A stretch of DNA of 64,000 nucleotides. Origin: Schistocephalus solidus (lineage: Eukaryota; Platyhelminthes; Cestoda; Diphyllobothriidea; Diphyllobothriidae). Below the pieces are notes generated by a model. It was given only the letters and a program-made list of their open reading frames with translations, was not told the origin of the DNA and searched no databases. Shown here piece after piece: positions 56,301 to 64,000 of the stretch. Positions within the stretch are counted from its first letter, which is position 1. Every line of letters begins with the position of its first letter. The translations under genes were made by a program, and so were the position numbers. The stretch is from assembly GCA_017591395.1 (NCBI GenBank), contig WEDG01000326.1:62001-126000 (forward strand), written 5' to 3'.

Positions 56301-59300
56301 AGCAATCATCCGCTGTCTCACAAACGTTACTGCGTCCGAACTCTATTTCAAAGAGTTGAAACACATTGCAGCACACCAGTGGACAAAATAGCTGAACGAC
56401 AGTACCTTCATGACCTCTTCCGAGCTAATGGATACACAATTATTTATCAACCAAAGCAAGCGTCGAATGAACAGACGACGGCCACAAAAAGAACAACCCG
56501 AAGTCTGGAGGGTCATTCCCTACATAAAAAGAGTCTCCGAGGTAGTTTATAACTGTTACATCCCGCCGGAGTAGGCGTAGCCCGTCGATCTCAGGCGACA
56601 ATTCGTCACCGTTTTATGCAACCCAAGGACAGACTGCCCCCTACCGAATCCTCAGAAGTTGTCTACCGAATATGTTGTAACAATGGGGGCTGCAACTACG
56701 TCGGGAAACTGGACGAAAATTACAAACCCGCCTACATGATCACAAACTGGCATCTCGGAGGCTAGACCCAAACTTCCAGCTTGCAGCTCATATTGGAGAG
56801 ACTGGCCACACTGTTGACATTCAAGGAACGCCCATCACAGGCTGAGGAACCTCAAAAGCCGAACGACTAACGCTTGAGGAATGTTATTCAGATGCAGACT
56901 TATAACAGGCATCTAGACCTTCCAACCGCGTCATTATATGCATAAAGACCAGGACAATATGGTTACGCCGGAACTGAGGCGAAGACGGCTCCGCGACGAA
57001 CCCACCGGAAGAGAAAGCAGGCTTACAAGCACCCTCGACCGATGTGGAATTACCAACAACAACGGCCGTTAAGCTGCGCAAACATCCACGCAGAGGCTGA
57101 GGCAGGAAACTAGAGATAAAATTGAGCAGTCTAACGCAGACGAGTTCAGCCTGTCATTTAAAACACTGATTGATATTAGCAGTATAAGCTTTGAAAATGG
57201 AAAGTCGGCCAAGCTTTCCGAAACGTCAGCGACAACGCAAGCCTATTCTGGTGAGTACTTTATACTTTCCATTTTTCGGACTGGTTGGTGGGTGCTCACG
57301 TGTAATCAACAGACAGAACCCCGCTTGCAATCGTTCGCGGTCGGCTAAAAAAAACGAGAAGAAAGAAGGATGGCATTCGCAGCCAGTAACTGTGGAAAAT
57401 AACTGAGAACCTCTGCTTTCTCCAAAGCTCCAGAGGCTCTTCATGATCGTATAAGCAGAATAATTCTGAAACCACAATACATGGGTTGCTGCTTTGGACA
57501 ATGCGAAAAAATCCTGGCATATTACCGCACCAGCTTTTCCTGGTTAAAGAAGACTGGTCGAATACCGGAGCAGTTTGTTAATTATTCTGAGCCTTCGGAC
57601 TCGTGCAGAAATCCACCGTCAGAGACAGTAGCAACAGACAAAAAAGGCCACACTGATAGGGGTTACAAGCTACTCAACTATCACTTACATACTTCTCGAG
57701 ATGACAGCGCAGGGCTCCTTTTGTCGGTGCCAAATCGATGCGTCGATTGATTGAGTTCCAATCGGAGGCTCAGGTTTCAATCAATTCTCGGCTCGTCGCG
57801 CTTCGGCCTGAGCGATTATCTTGACAGCTGTGACATTGAACTCATGGGCGTTTCGCAGGTGCGCTAATTCGTCACACCGTTGCACAGTCAACTTATGGTC
57901 ATATAGGTGCGATCCTAACATGTTCTCATATTGACCTGAGAATATACAAGAACAGTTTAGGGCTGGAATTCGATATACTAACCCAGATTGCTCCTCAGTG
58001 CCCACTCCTATAAAACAGCCGTGAGTCCAACTTCTCTGGCGTCAGGCTATTCGCCCACACCGGAGGCAAGACTAGTCGAGTATTACTTGCAGCTTGGGCC
58101 TTGAGTGGGAACACAATCAATTGACGTATCGATTTGGCGCCGGCATATAGAACCCTGCGCGGTGACCTGACTTGCGTCATTGATAGTTGAGTAGCTTGTA
58201 CTACCTGTCAGTGTAGCCTTTTTTCACTGACGGTGGATTTCTTCACGAACTGTTCCTGTGTTCAACCACTCTTTTTCTTGACTCTTAATAAACATCTGGA
58301 ACTCTAACATCCGCATCTGCAGCTTTTCCTCTCGAGTGAACTACTTTGGATGAAAGTAATCACTCCATGGAGAAAATACGCTTGCGGGTGATTGTCCGAG
58401 AGCTAAGGGCTTAGGTTCAACCCCTCTGTAGGGTGAGTGCAACGTACCGTTGTAACTCAACTAAGTCAGATGCGTAGGATTCGTCCATTGCTAGCATTAT
58501 TTGCGAACCCAAGTCTCGTTTGAAGTGAGGATGAATAAGAAATGCATGTGAACCTTGTAAGAGCCATGGCAACTTCTACAACTAAAACCCTACATGATGA
58601 TGAACGTTGTCGCTTGTAGCATTTTCTCGCTTGACGGAACACTCGTTACTACCTTGCTTTCTGAGGTTGTTTGCTAAGGTCTTTGTTTTTCGCTTCTAAT
58701 CCACCTTTCTGCCTATTCTCTAGGTCTACCGAATTCGGGCAGGAGAAAAGCTGTTGCGTTTAGCGACGTTTTGGCTATAAGATGTTATTTGCCTTCGAGT
58801 TAACGAATTCAGCACAACTATGACTAGCTCAGTAAGGGGTTATCAATGCGCCGAGTTCCCATCTGTTACAGCATTTTCCTCAAAGCTGAACACTTTGCTA
58901 TTGCCACTCGGGGAATACAAGCCCTATCATTGTCCAAATGACGATATTTTGGTGCTCTGATATAGTCTGACAAAGGAGTCTGGTGAATGGTATCTCGATA
59001 TCAGGCACCTCTCGGGATAGGAGATGCCAAAAAATCCTGCTTGCTATAATTTAATTCATCCTCTAGCTAATGAAATCGTCGGCGCAGCCAGTGTTTCTGT
59101 GGGATACATCGGTCTGAAGACAAAAAATGAAGGCCAATATGTGCTTCTTCCATATGCCTTCTCATTTACATCTACCGCTCTCGTTTCCCCAAACCTTCCG
59201 ACGAATGGTAAATACCTATTGAACTGTCATGACCTTGTAGGTAAACCTTTCTTGGCTTTCTTTTGAGCACTCTACCATTCTCGCTTCGTGCATTTCATTT

Positions 59301-62300
59301 GTGTTCGCACAAAACACTCGATATAGACTGCGAAACTTGCTCTGCAGGGAAAATTACAAACCCTTTACTGAAATATCGTTACATGCTTTTCAGTAGACAT
59401 GATTAAATGAATGGATACTGATAGGAATTGGACAGTATCTGGGACTGCTTCTTATACATTTACTTGCTGTTTCTTCACTAAAATCCTCTTTACCCACCCA
59501 TTCGGACTTGACTCGGCATAAGTTCATGCATTTTGTTGTACATTTTCCCTCCTTTCTAAATATTTGTATCAATTCGCAGCTTCGTCTTAGAAACGCCCGC
59601 TAGAAATTTAGCTTTTTGTCTTTTAGGTACGAAATGCGTCCTCTTTAAATTGGGCAACTGGCAGAGAGTGAGATATTAGTCTTAAAAATTAATAAACTCT
59701 TTTTATTCTTCAACCAATGAGGTGCGGTTTTCCTGCACTCAAAAATTTCAACCTTCCCAGCATGGGTTGGTCCTTTTGGGAAATTTAAATCATTTTGCTC
59801 CCGGTAAAGCAAGTATCAACGACTGGCTTTATTGACAGTTACCTCTTAACTGCATGACCTGAAACAAACTTTCAGTACGCTAGCAGCTCGGACGAACGCT
59901 GCGCCATTCGGAGGCCACTTATGTCTGAGCGGACAGTGACCATATAGCACATCTGACCTTGTTTCGGAAATCCATTGTCATTTACTCCCCCTACGAACTC
60001 CCTTTAGTGGACGTTGACACTTTTCGGATGACCTTTTCATTGAATTGTGGCCTTGCTGTCTTTGTGAACTTGATAATACATCTCATGCTTTTCAGTGTGT
60101 CAGTTCCGGTTTCAGTGGTTGCCGTAAGTGGTTATAAAATTGCGGATTTATTACGCAACCTATATCCAAGTTTCTCCTTTATATTAATTTCTGCGAACGT
60201 CCTGTTTTTTTGTACTAACACTGCGACTATCTTATAATGTGCCCGTCCTAGGAGTACACATTCTTCGCTAGAGGTAAACACGACCGACCGACCGACGAGA
60301 CATGACCTTAGATCACCTGAAAACCTTTTCGTTCGTTATAACGGCTAAGTGAAAATTGCATTAACGGTCGCTCTCCTGCCGACCTGTACTTTTGTCATGA
60401 AGTCCACGTGGAGCTGGATTGTGTTTCTGTTATTCCCAAACGTTCATCTCTTCATATAAATACTCATATCCCGTCAGCGATTTTATTGTAGTTCAAATTG
60501 GATCGGGCTAGAGCTCGGCTCAACGTTGCTTTATTACGATATCCTTTGCTTTATTACGCTATCTCATAGCGTAGATTATTTCATCATATTTTTTGACCAA
60601 GGCAAAACATCCGCCTTGTCAATTGAGCAACGTCTTCTCCTTACCCCATGATAGTTCTTTGCGGAAGAGATCTGCAGCCAATCCAGGATCCCCTCTGACC
60701 CTATGCACACCTTGCTTTTTAAAATCAGCGTCACTAAGCGGGAAAATGATAAACCACAGTTTTCATGGCTTCTGTGTTTATGTTCGCAGTCGCTTAATAC
60801 GTAAGTATGCTGTCGGTGTTACATTTTTAGTCCACAGGAAATAATCACCACAGGGGATTCTAGTACGAGTCAACATTGGCAGAGCTACTGATTCAGGAAA
60901 GTTGAAATGGTAGAGAACGAAATGGCAAAAGCTTAAATAGGGAGCAGTGTGCCAGGGGCCAAGTTTCGCAACTTCAATATCGAATAGTTAATCCGTGCCG
61001 CCCCCGTTGAAGCCGCAGATACCCTAGTTGTACCTGGTGTGGTTTTTATTGCGTCGATTTCTATCGGTGGAATAATTGCCTGATTGGGATGAAGATATTT
61101 CGAGGCCCCGGCCGCGGTCTTCTTGACTCTGTCTTGACACCAGGCTCAGGTGGGTGAGGAGAGGAGAGTGCGGTAGCTGCAGTGTAAGGCTACTATCACT
61201 TAAAACCTATTCACACGCAAGTCGTCGTCCCTGCTCCACCCTTCCGTGCAGCATACAGTGGACATCGTCGAACTACGACGGTCGAACTGTCGAGATCGGC
61301 GTTACGCGTGGGTGGTAATCAGCGGCTGAATACGATTAAAAAATATCGCCAACGTTTTGGATGACTAGCTCAGAGCCAAGCCTTGACCTTCCTTCTTTCC
61401 TGCTCCATCAACCTGACTATTTTCATCCAGCCTGGTCACCAATACTGCAGCCAACATCAGCAGACAGCGCAGAGGAGTCAAGAAAAAGATTGTCATCGGT
61501 GTCAAGTTATGCAGCACATAAACTCTAGATTCCCCTTGTCGAAAAGATGCGCCTTTCAGTGTCTGCCAAATGACGGGATAACGTAGTCCTCCTATCAGGA
61601 TGCAGAGTTAGGTTGTAATGGCTCCTTTTCACAGTGCCTTGGATAGCAATTCAAAGCGATTTGAGATCCGAGTCTGGTCCATCTTGCGTGAGGGGCTGGA
61701 CTGTTTAGACTGATCTCGCCTTCCGTCTTATCGACTCTGTTTTGGCACGGGGCTCAGGTAGATAATGGAGTACAGAGTGCGATAATGCTACGCAAGTCCA
61801 CTGTCACCATAAATGTACTCACGCTCGAGTCACAAGCCCTGTGCCCGTCCTGCTGAAGGTCACACAGTGGACCTAGTTGGAATCAACGCTGGGACTATCA
61901 AACCTTTGTTAAATTAAAATTTGGCCTTCTGAGGTGTCTGGGGTAAACTTCTACTGCTGCCTGGCCAGTCGCCACCCTCGTTCCTTATGAGCAGAGAAAA
62001 TAAGAATACGAAGAGTAGGTAGAGTTCGTTGGGACCTAAGTGTGGACTAAGTGGACTTATGCCCTCCAATCAGAGGTCTAGCGGCAGTGCCAGGGGCGTA
62101 CAAGGAGCATAGAGAAATAGTAAACAGTTATACATATAAAACACACTCAAGAGCCTAAAAAGCACTACTAAGCTGGTCACAAACCGACTAATTTTGCCTG
62201 CCAAGGAAACATAAACTTACCGAACTCTGCTACACGTTGGTGGATAGACGCTTAACAGTACAGCTAATTAAACCCAAAATTTTAAAAACCCGTACTGAAT

Positions 62301-63293
62301 AGCCAGCCTGTGCTTCTTCCCTTTCCAGCGTATGTACCCCTCATATATCGAGCACTTGCTATGGCAGCTATACATGCGGTTGATTCCTACCATTTACATC
62401 GTTTGATCGGTTCCACTTCTGCGGCATTCCTTCCCCTGCTTATCGTCCAGTTACAGTTTAACCACTATTTATGGAGGAAGATCCTTCACGCTACGCCAGC
62501 TGTTTACTTTGCGGACTAGTAGCCTATGCGCATTGGACGCTGAGTGAAGCAGTTTAAAGAGTTTTTTACTGCCTTGTGTGGCTTCGGAAAGCTCGCTTAG
62601 GATGGAAATTTTCTAAAAAGGAAAAGGAGACAATGAAATATCGTATATGCCAAGTCACTATGGAAGATAGAATTTTTTATAGCAGCCTACGGGAAATGCG
62701 TAAATCAGTCATTTTGAGAACGTTGGATGTCGAATGGCCATTAAGACAAAAACACAGTTAGCATTCAAAGTTTAAAACAAAGAAAATGTTTCTGTTCTCC
62801 CCATTTTCACTTGGTAAAACAACGGTAGATGCACCGACGAGCGGTTTTCCGACCTGCTTCTCCTAGACCTCCCCACAGCCTGAGCTGATTACTCAGTGCT
62901 AAAGAAACACAATTCCGTTTAAAGCGATGCTTGCGTAATTAGTTGGGCGAAGTTTCCCTATTCCAACGCCGGCGAAAAACCCAAAAGCTGAGACATTTAA
63001 TCCATTCGTCATCATTGTATTGTTTTTTTTCTGTTTGTGTGATCATACGAAGTTCAATCGGAATCGTTCGCATGATGCCCGGAAGTTTTCCCACTCTGAT
63101 TTCTGAGTAATCATATAATACCGGTTTTTATATCTGCTGCCATCTACCAACCGGGCTGTTTTTTTACTTCAAACATTGTTTTTTAAGACACCTCCATCAG
63201 TTATTTTGTGACGTTTTTCGTTGTTTTTTAGCCAGTATGTCCCGAGAAATATGCCTCCTTTCCATCTCGCCTGACGTTCTTCTGGTTTACTGG
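40966..63293 (+). CDS. ABCC1-like: ABCC/MRP-type ABC transporter, 5' part of gene (10 exons placed)
   Basis: Family role: plasma- or organelle-membrane ABC exporter of conjugates and drugs. Exons placed: 40966-41007, 41044-41220, 41253-41366, 42761-42904, 50759-51160, 51461-51520, 59067-59240, 60008-60123, 62601-62756, 63232-63293. The first five are all phase 0 and together encode a five-helix TMD0 and linker collinear with human MRP1 from its first residue. Later exons cover TMD1, including VDVDTF (the family's SVDAQRF element) and DRI...EM...LRTLDVEWPL (family NRIKLMNEIL...LKLYAWEL). Phase gaps before 59067 and before 62601 show missing exons. Both nucleotide-binding domains and TMD2 lie beyond the window. 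No stop or frameshift is seen in the placed exons. The family call is strong for TMD0 and good for TMD1; exact edges of late exons are tentative. Confidence 0.85.
42761..42904 (+). CDS. ABCC-like exon 4 (TMD0 helix 4)
   Basis: This exon is bounded by TCTCCTTTTTAG and GTAAGT, 48 codons, phase 0 at both ends. It reads ILQLLILNLQCVRDVTPSG then AFFFSSLLLFIFSMVQVW. MRP1 has LLATFLIQLERRKGVQSSG followed by a hydrophobic helix, so the position and the VxPSG turn agree. Confidence 0.85.
43970..44340 (+). repeat. SINE family A copy
   Basis: Carries the family order: box A-like GATAGATGCG, GGTGTTATCCGGGTTGCGC as the box B region, ATGCCGGATATGGGGTAGCG, GCGCCCGATTCCGTTTCCGG, GTGGTAGCTGCAGCGC and ACGCGCAAGTC. 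A CCACCACCCCCACCGCCACC microsatellite has expanded near 44.25 kb. Confidence 0.75.
44570..44800 (-). repeat. interspersed repeat (family C)
   Basis: AAAAGGAGCCATTTCAGCCT and GTCGTTTCGCAGACACTGAA are the reverse complement of blocks at 61.5-61.7 kb (CAGTGTCTGCCAAATGACGG, AATGGCTCCTTTTCACAGTG). Shorter relatives occur at 15.35, 33.37 and 33.77 kb (GAGCCATCGCAGCCTGACCC). Confidence 0.55.
46120..46350 (+). repeat. interspersed repeat shared with 21.95-22.21 kb
   Basis: The second copy of the unit described at 21.95 kb. It directly abuts the RTE endonuclease remnant at 46.33 kb, so it may be RTE untranslated sequence or an insertion next to it. Confidence 0.6.
46330..47125 (-). mobile_element. 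RTE-type retrotransposon endonuclease remnant
   Basis: Minus-strand fragments, in order: AARKVHSLLSVQG (family WNVRSLLD), LTHYEANMVAFSETRFSEPG (family ARYKVDIAALSETRFSEQG), DRLVTLRLPLRHH, then YEGLHALLVTVPKADKLVVL, and near the left end WMHFRLWRLHLLDNVLVRT with DVLVPKATCDADG (family HWHLLDYVLVR...DVLVTKA...DG). These are the ordered blocks of the RTE endonuclease. The stretch is GC-rich compared with its AT-rich surroundings and carries several frameshifts. It sits within the long fourth ABCC intron. Confidence 0.85.
48285..48640 (-). repeat. SINE family A copy
   Basis: The reverse complement carries GGGCCGCGTGGTAGAGGCGC as box A, GGCGTTATTGCTTGGGATGA as box B, and CAAATGCCGGACATTGGGGT, then CGGTCTTCTTGACTATGTC and GCGCAAGTC. 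Near full length. Confidence 0.75.
49335..50135 (+). repeat. local tandem duplication of about 200 bp (49335-49540 and 49925-50135)
   Basis: The two stretches share, in order, CTTTGTC(TG/AA)CCTG, (A/G)ATCAG, GGCATC(G/T)ATTGG, CTCAAG(T/C)GAT(C), a GATTGATAGGAGGC / CTATTAACAGAGGC block, GGACTGAA(A/G)G and GAAGGCGG(T)CTG. The copies are strongly diverged (perhaps 65-70% alike). Between them is a purine-rich GGGTTAG/GGTAGG tract. Confidence 0.5.
50759..51160 (+). CDS. ABCC-like exon 5 (TMD0 helix 5 and L0 linker)
   Basis: This exon follows CGCTTAATTAG after a 7854-bp intron and ends at CTACTG|GTGAGT; 134 codons, phase 0. It opens with TYKWKLDITPTDLIDYLLAP then VAAGCLLVSCFSSRFYPDS, parallel to MRP1 [20 protein letters not shown]. 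The remaining 90 residues are polar and rich in Ser, Asn and Gln. The usual linker signature before TMD1 (FLSRITFWW...GYRQPLE...DLW) is not visible. It may be lost, or carried by an unrecognised exon in 51161-51460. Confidence 0.8.
51461..51520 (+). CDS. ABCC-like micro-exon 6 (start of TMD1)
   Basis: A 60-bp open segment between CTGTGTACAG and a strong GTAAGT. In phase 0, which continues from exon 5, it encodes QPLRTLLQSLNPQLIFQFGS, similar to MRP1 SLFKVLYKTFGPYFLMSFF at the first TMD1 helix. In another frame it encodes ATSPNSSAVVEPTTHFPIWV; that frame would join exon 59067 in phase. The TMD1 resemblance favours phase 0, in which case a missing exon ending in phase 1 must follow. Confidence 0.6.
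51521..54009. other. ABCC-like intron, nothing firm
   Basis: A phase-0 open stretch after GAGTATTTACAG at 52551 encodes a hydrophobic WVHFLTFFTLFLYKI segment that could be a TMD1 helix, but no in-phase donor convinces. Otherwise no repeats or genes could be named; 52.9-53.2 kb is unusually GC-rich. Confidence 0.35.
54010..54395 (+). repeat. SINE family A copy
   Basis: Near full length: ACCGCATGGTGGATGCGCGG as box A, GGCGTTATTCGGGTTGC as box B, CAAATACCAGACATGGGGAG, GCGGTAGCTGGAGCGCAAGT, then CTACGCGCAAGTCATCGTCC. It lies just left of the Penelope-like element. Confidence 0.75.
54585..54694 (+). repeat. left direct repeat (pLTR-like) of the Penelope-like element
   Basis: Shares most bases with 57147-57254, starting at GCCTGTCATTTAAAACACTG and ending near TCTATTCCGGTGAG. 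It contains an internal hairpin (GGAAAG ... CTTTCC) directly followed by GAAAC. Confidence 0.75.
57147..57254 (+). repeat. right direct repeat (pLTR-like) of the Penelope-like element
   Basis: The partner of 54585-54694, with roughly 15 mismatches by eye; the same hairpin (GGAAAG ... CTTTCC) is followed by GAAACGTC. Confidence 0.75.
57255..59066. other. ABCC-like intron, nothing recognised
   Basis: Right of the Penelope-like element. Several acceptor-like sites exist (for example CCTATTCTCTAG near 58.72 kb), but the open stretches after them are short and show no ABCC similarity. Confidence 0.4.
59067..60123 (+). CDS. ABCC-like exons 7-8 (TMD1, SVDAQRF region)
   Basis: Exon 7 (59067-59240) follows CATCCTCTAG, reads NEIVGAASVSVGYIGLKTK and ends GKYLLNCHDLV before GTAAAC, phase 1. 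A second in-phase donor (AATG|GTAAAT) exists at 59208. Exon 8 (60008-60123) follows CTCCCTTTAG; G+TG makes Val and gives LVVDVDTFRMTF, placed where the family has NLMSVDAQRFMDL. It continues with CGLAVFVNLIIHLMLF, a helix like MRP1 APLQVILALYLLWL, and ends at GTAAGT, phase 0. Confidence 0.7.
61095..61320 (+). repeat. SINE family A copy, 3' part
   Basis: TTCTTGACTCTGTCTTGACA, GTGCGGTAGCTGCAGTGTAA, CACACGCAAGTCGTCGTCCC and ACAGTGGACATCGTCG follow the family order. Confidence 0.65.
61530..61720 (+). repeat. interspersed repeat (family C)
   Basis: The partner of 44.57-44.80 kb in opposite orientation. It lies directly between two SINE family A 3' parts. Confidence 0.55.
61705..61895 (+). repeat. 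SINE family A copy, 3' part
   Basis: ATCGACTCTGTTTTGGCACG, GTGCGATAATGCTACGCAAG, CACGCTCGAGTCACAAGCCC and CACAGTGGACCTAGTTGG follow the family order, more diverged than the neighbour at 61.1 kb. Confidence 0.6.
62601..63293 (+). CDS. ABCC-like exons 9-10 (TMD1 cytoplasmic loop)
   Basis: The first exon (62601-62756) follows GCTCGCTTAG (phase 1). It reads KEKETMKYRICQVTMEDRIF, then REMRKSVILRTLDVEWPLRQ; MRP1 has [20 protein letters not shown] and ILNGIKVLKLYAWELAFKD. Its donor is GTTAGC, as seen elsewhere in this window. The second (63232-63293) follows TTGTTTTTTAG, joins in phase and reads SMSREICLLSISPDVLLVYW before GTAAAT, like SAYLSAVGTFTWVCTPFLV. At least one exon between 60123 and 62601 (phase 0 to 1) is missing from the model. 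Confidence 0.6.
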
Positions 63294-64000
63294 GTAAATT
63301 TTTATCTCATAGTAAAAGCTTTTCGTATTTCATGTCATTCTGTTGTTTCCTATTGGTGGTTTCATCTCCTAGCCAGTTTACTTCAATTCTGTAGGAGAAA
63401 CGTCGCTCAAGAAAATGACTGATCTACTTGCGTAACCTCCATCTTCGAGGCATAAACATGCCCTTTGCACAGAGTCTATGTAAGGGATAACAGGTGACAC
63501 CATACTGATACTGAAAGCCTATACATGTGCTTCGTCGGTGTTCTGCCACTCTTTGACCCATCTGCGAGGGGTCCAGCTCATCATTGCGTCCCCCAGCGTT
63601 TCCTGCGTTCTTACGGGTAGGGACTGCAGTTTAAAAATTTTCGCGAATCAAGAAACTGATTCTCTACCGCTGCTTTCGCAAATACCGTCAGAGGATTGGC
63701 CAAGAGAAAGCGAGGTGCTGTGAGTTTATTGGTGAGAACGGCACAAAACTGTTTCAGCCGGGGTGGCCGAACGAACCCGCAAACAGAGAGCGATAGGAGA
63801 AGCAGCAATAGAGACCATGTTTTATAAGCTGCCTGTTCCAAGGTCATCTAAAAAAAGCTAAACTTGTGTGCAACCTGTCGTCAAAGTAGCTGACGGTGCA
63901 ACAAATGCAGATTTTAAGGCATAAAGCCTCATTCAGCCGAGGTGATGCCAAACGTGCCATTATGATTGCAGCAGTGCTGTCCACTCTCAGCCAGATGGAA

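Larger units (their letters stand above)
54585..57254 (+). mobile_element. Penelope-like element, RT plus GIY-YIG, decayed, with flanking direct repeats
   Basis: A reverse-transcriptase region runs from about 55.15 to 56.1 kb in broken frames. It holds ILPADKGRSALMLNKSDY, then ERFYGLPKVHKENIPLRPIL, LAVGSSTMLASANQVLERIK, and IVFFNVVSLFTSIPQQLAI with the RT finger/palm order typical of Penelope-like elements. A GIY-YIG endonuclease follows at 56.64-56.88 kb: VYRICCNNGGCNYVGKL, and in a shifted frame RLHDHKLASRRLDPNFQL then IGETGHTVDIQG. Copies of a 110-bp sequence flank the element in the same orientation (54585-54694 and 57147-57254), as expected of pLTRs. Stops and frameshifts make it inactive. 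It sits in an ABCC intron. Confidence 0.85.

Noticed and set aside
62310..62519. Hydrophobic open frame after CCCTTTCCAG
   Set aside because: Good acceptor, but the phase-0 frame needed after the preceding ABCC exon stops early and no in-phase donor is visible.
1..64000. CRISPR arrays, bacterial operons, rRNA genes
   Set aside because: No regular direct-repeat/spacer pattern, no ribosome-binding-site-led gene series and no rRNA signature; the sequence is eukaryotic in all respects.

Overview
The window is animal nuclear DNA. Genes are split by very short introns (24-37 bp) and very long ones (4-8 kb), and the long introns are packed with decayed retrotransposons and SINEs. The proteins, the intron style and the element types (RTE, CR1-like, Penelope-like with GIY-YIG) fit a parasitic flatworm, most likely a large-genome tapeworm of the diphyllobothriid type. 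That placement is inference from sequence character; no database was searched.

Layout. (1) 3.3-25.8 kb, minus strand: a PAXBP1/GCFC (GC-rich sequence DNA-binding factor) gene. Thirteen exons could be placed by conserved protein segments and matching splice phases; the 3' end lies left of the window. Its introns hold foldback elements, tRNA-like SINEs, telomere-like degenerate tracts and an RTE fragment. (2) 25.8-29.8 kb: intergenic, with nothing recognised except repeats. (3) 29.8-30.35 kb, minus: exons of a small gene I do not recognise. (4) 30.9-32.6 kb, minus: a decayed DNA-transposon transposase. (5) 32.75-32.95 kb, plus: a possible terminal exon. (6) 33-39.2 kb: repeats, including a CR1-type endonuclease remnant, a non-LTR reverse transcriptase with a YVDD box (minus) and a long decayed CR1 copy (plus). 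(7) 40.97 kb to at least 63.3 kb, plus: the 5' part of an ABCC/MRP-type ABC transporter gene (TMD0, linker, first half of TMD1). The nucleotide-binding domains lie beyond the right edge. Its introns carry an RTE endonuclease remnant, a local duplication, several SINE copies and an almost complete Penelope-like element flanked by direct repeats.

The two main genes are functionally unrelated: a nuclear transcription/splicing factor and a membrane efflux pump. They lie divergently, about 15 kb apart, with the small unknown gene and the transposon cluster between them. The provided open reading frames mostly do not match exons. Gene models here come from reading acceptor/donor sites, phase and family conservation by eye, so exon edges need transcript support.
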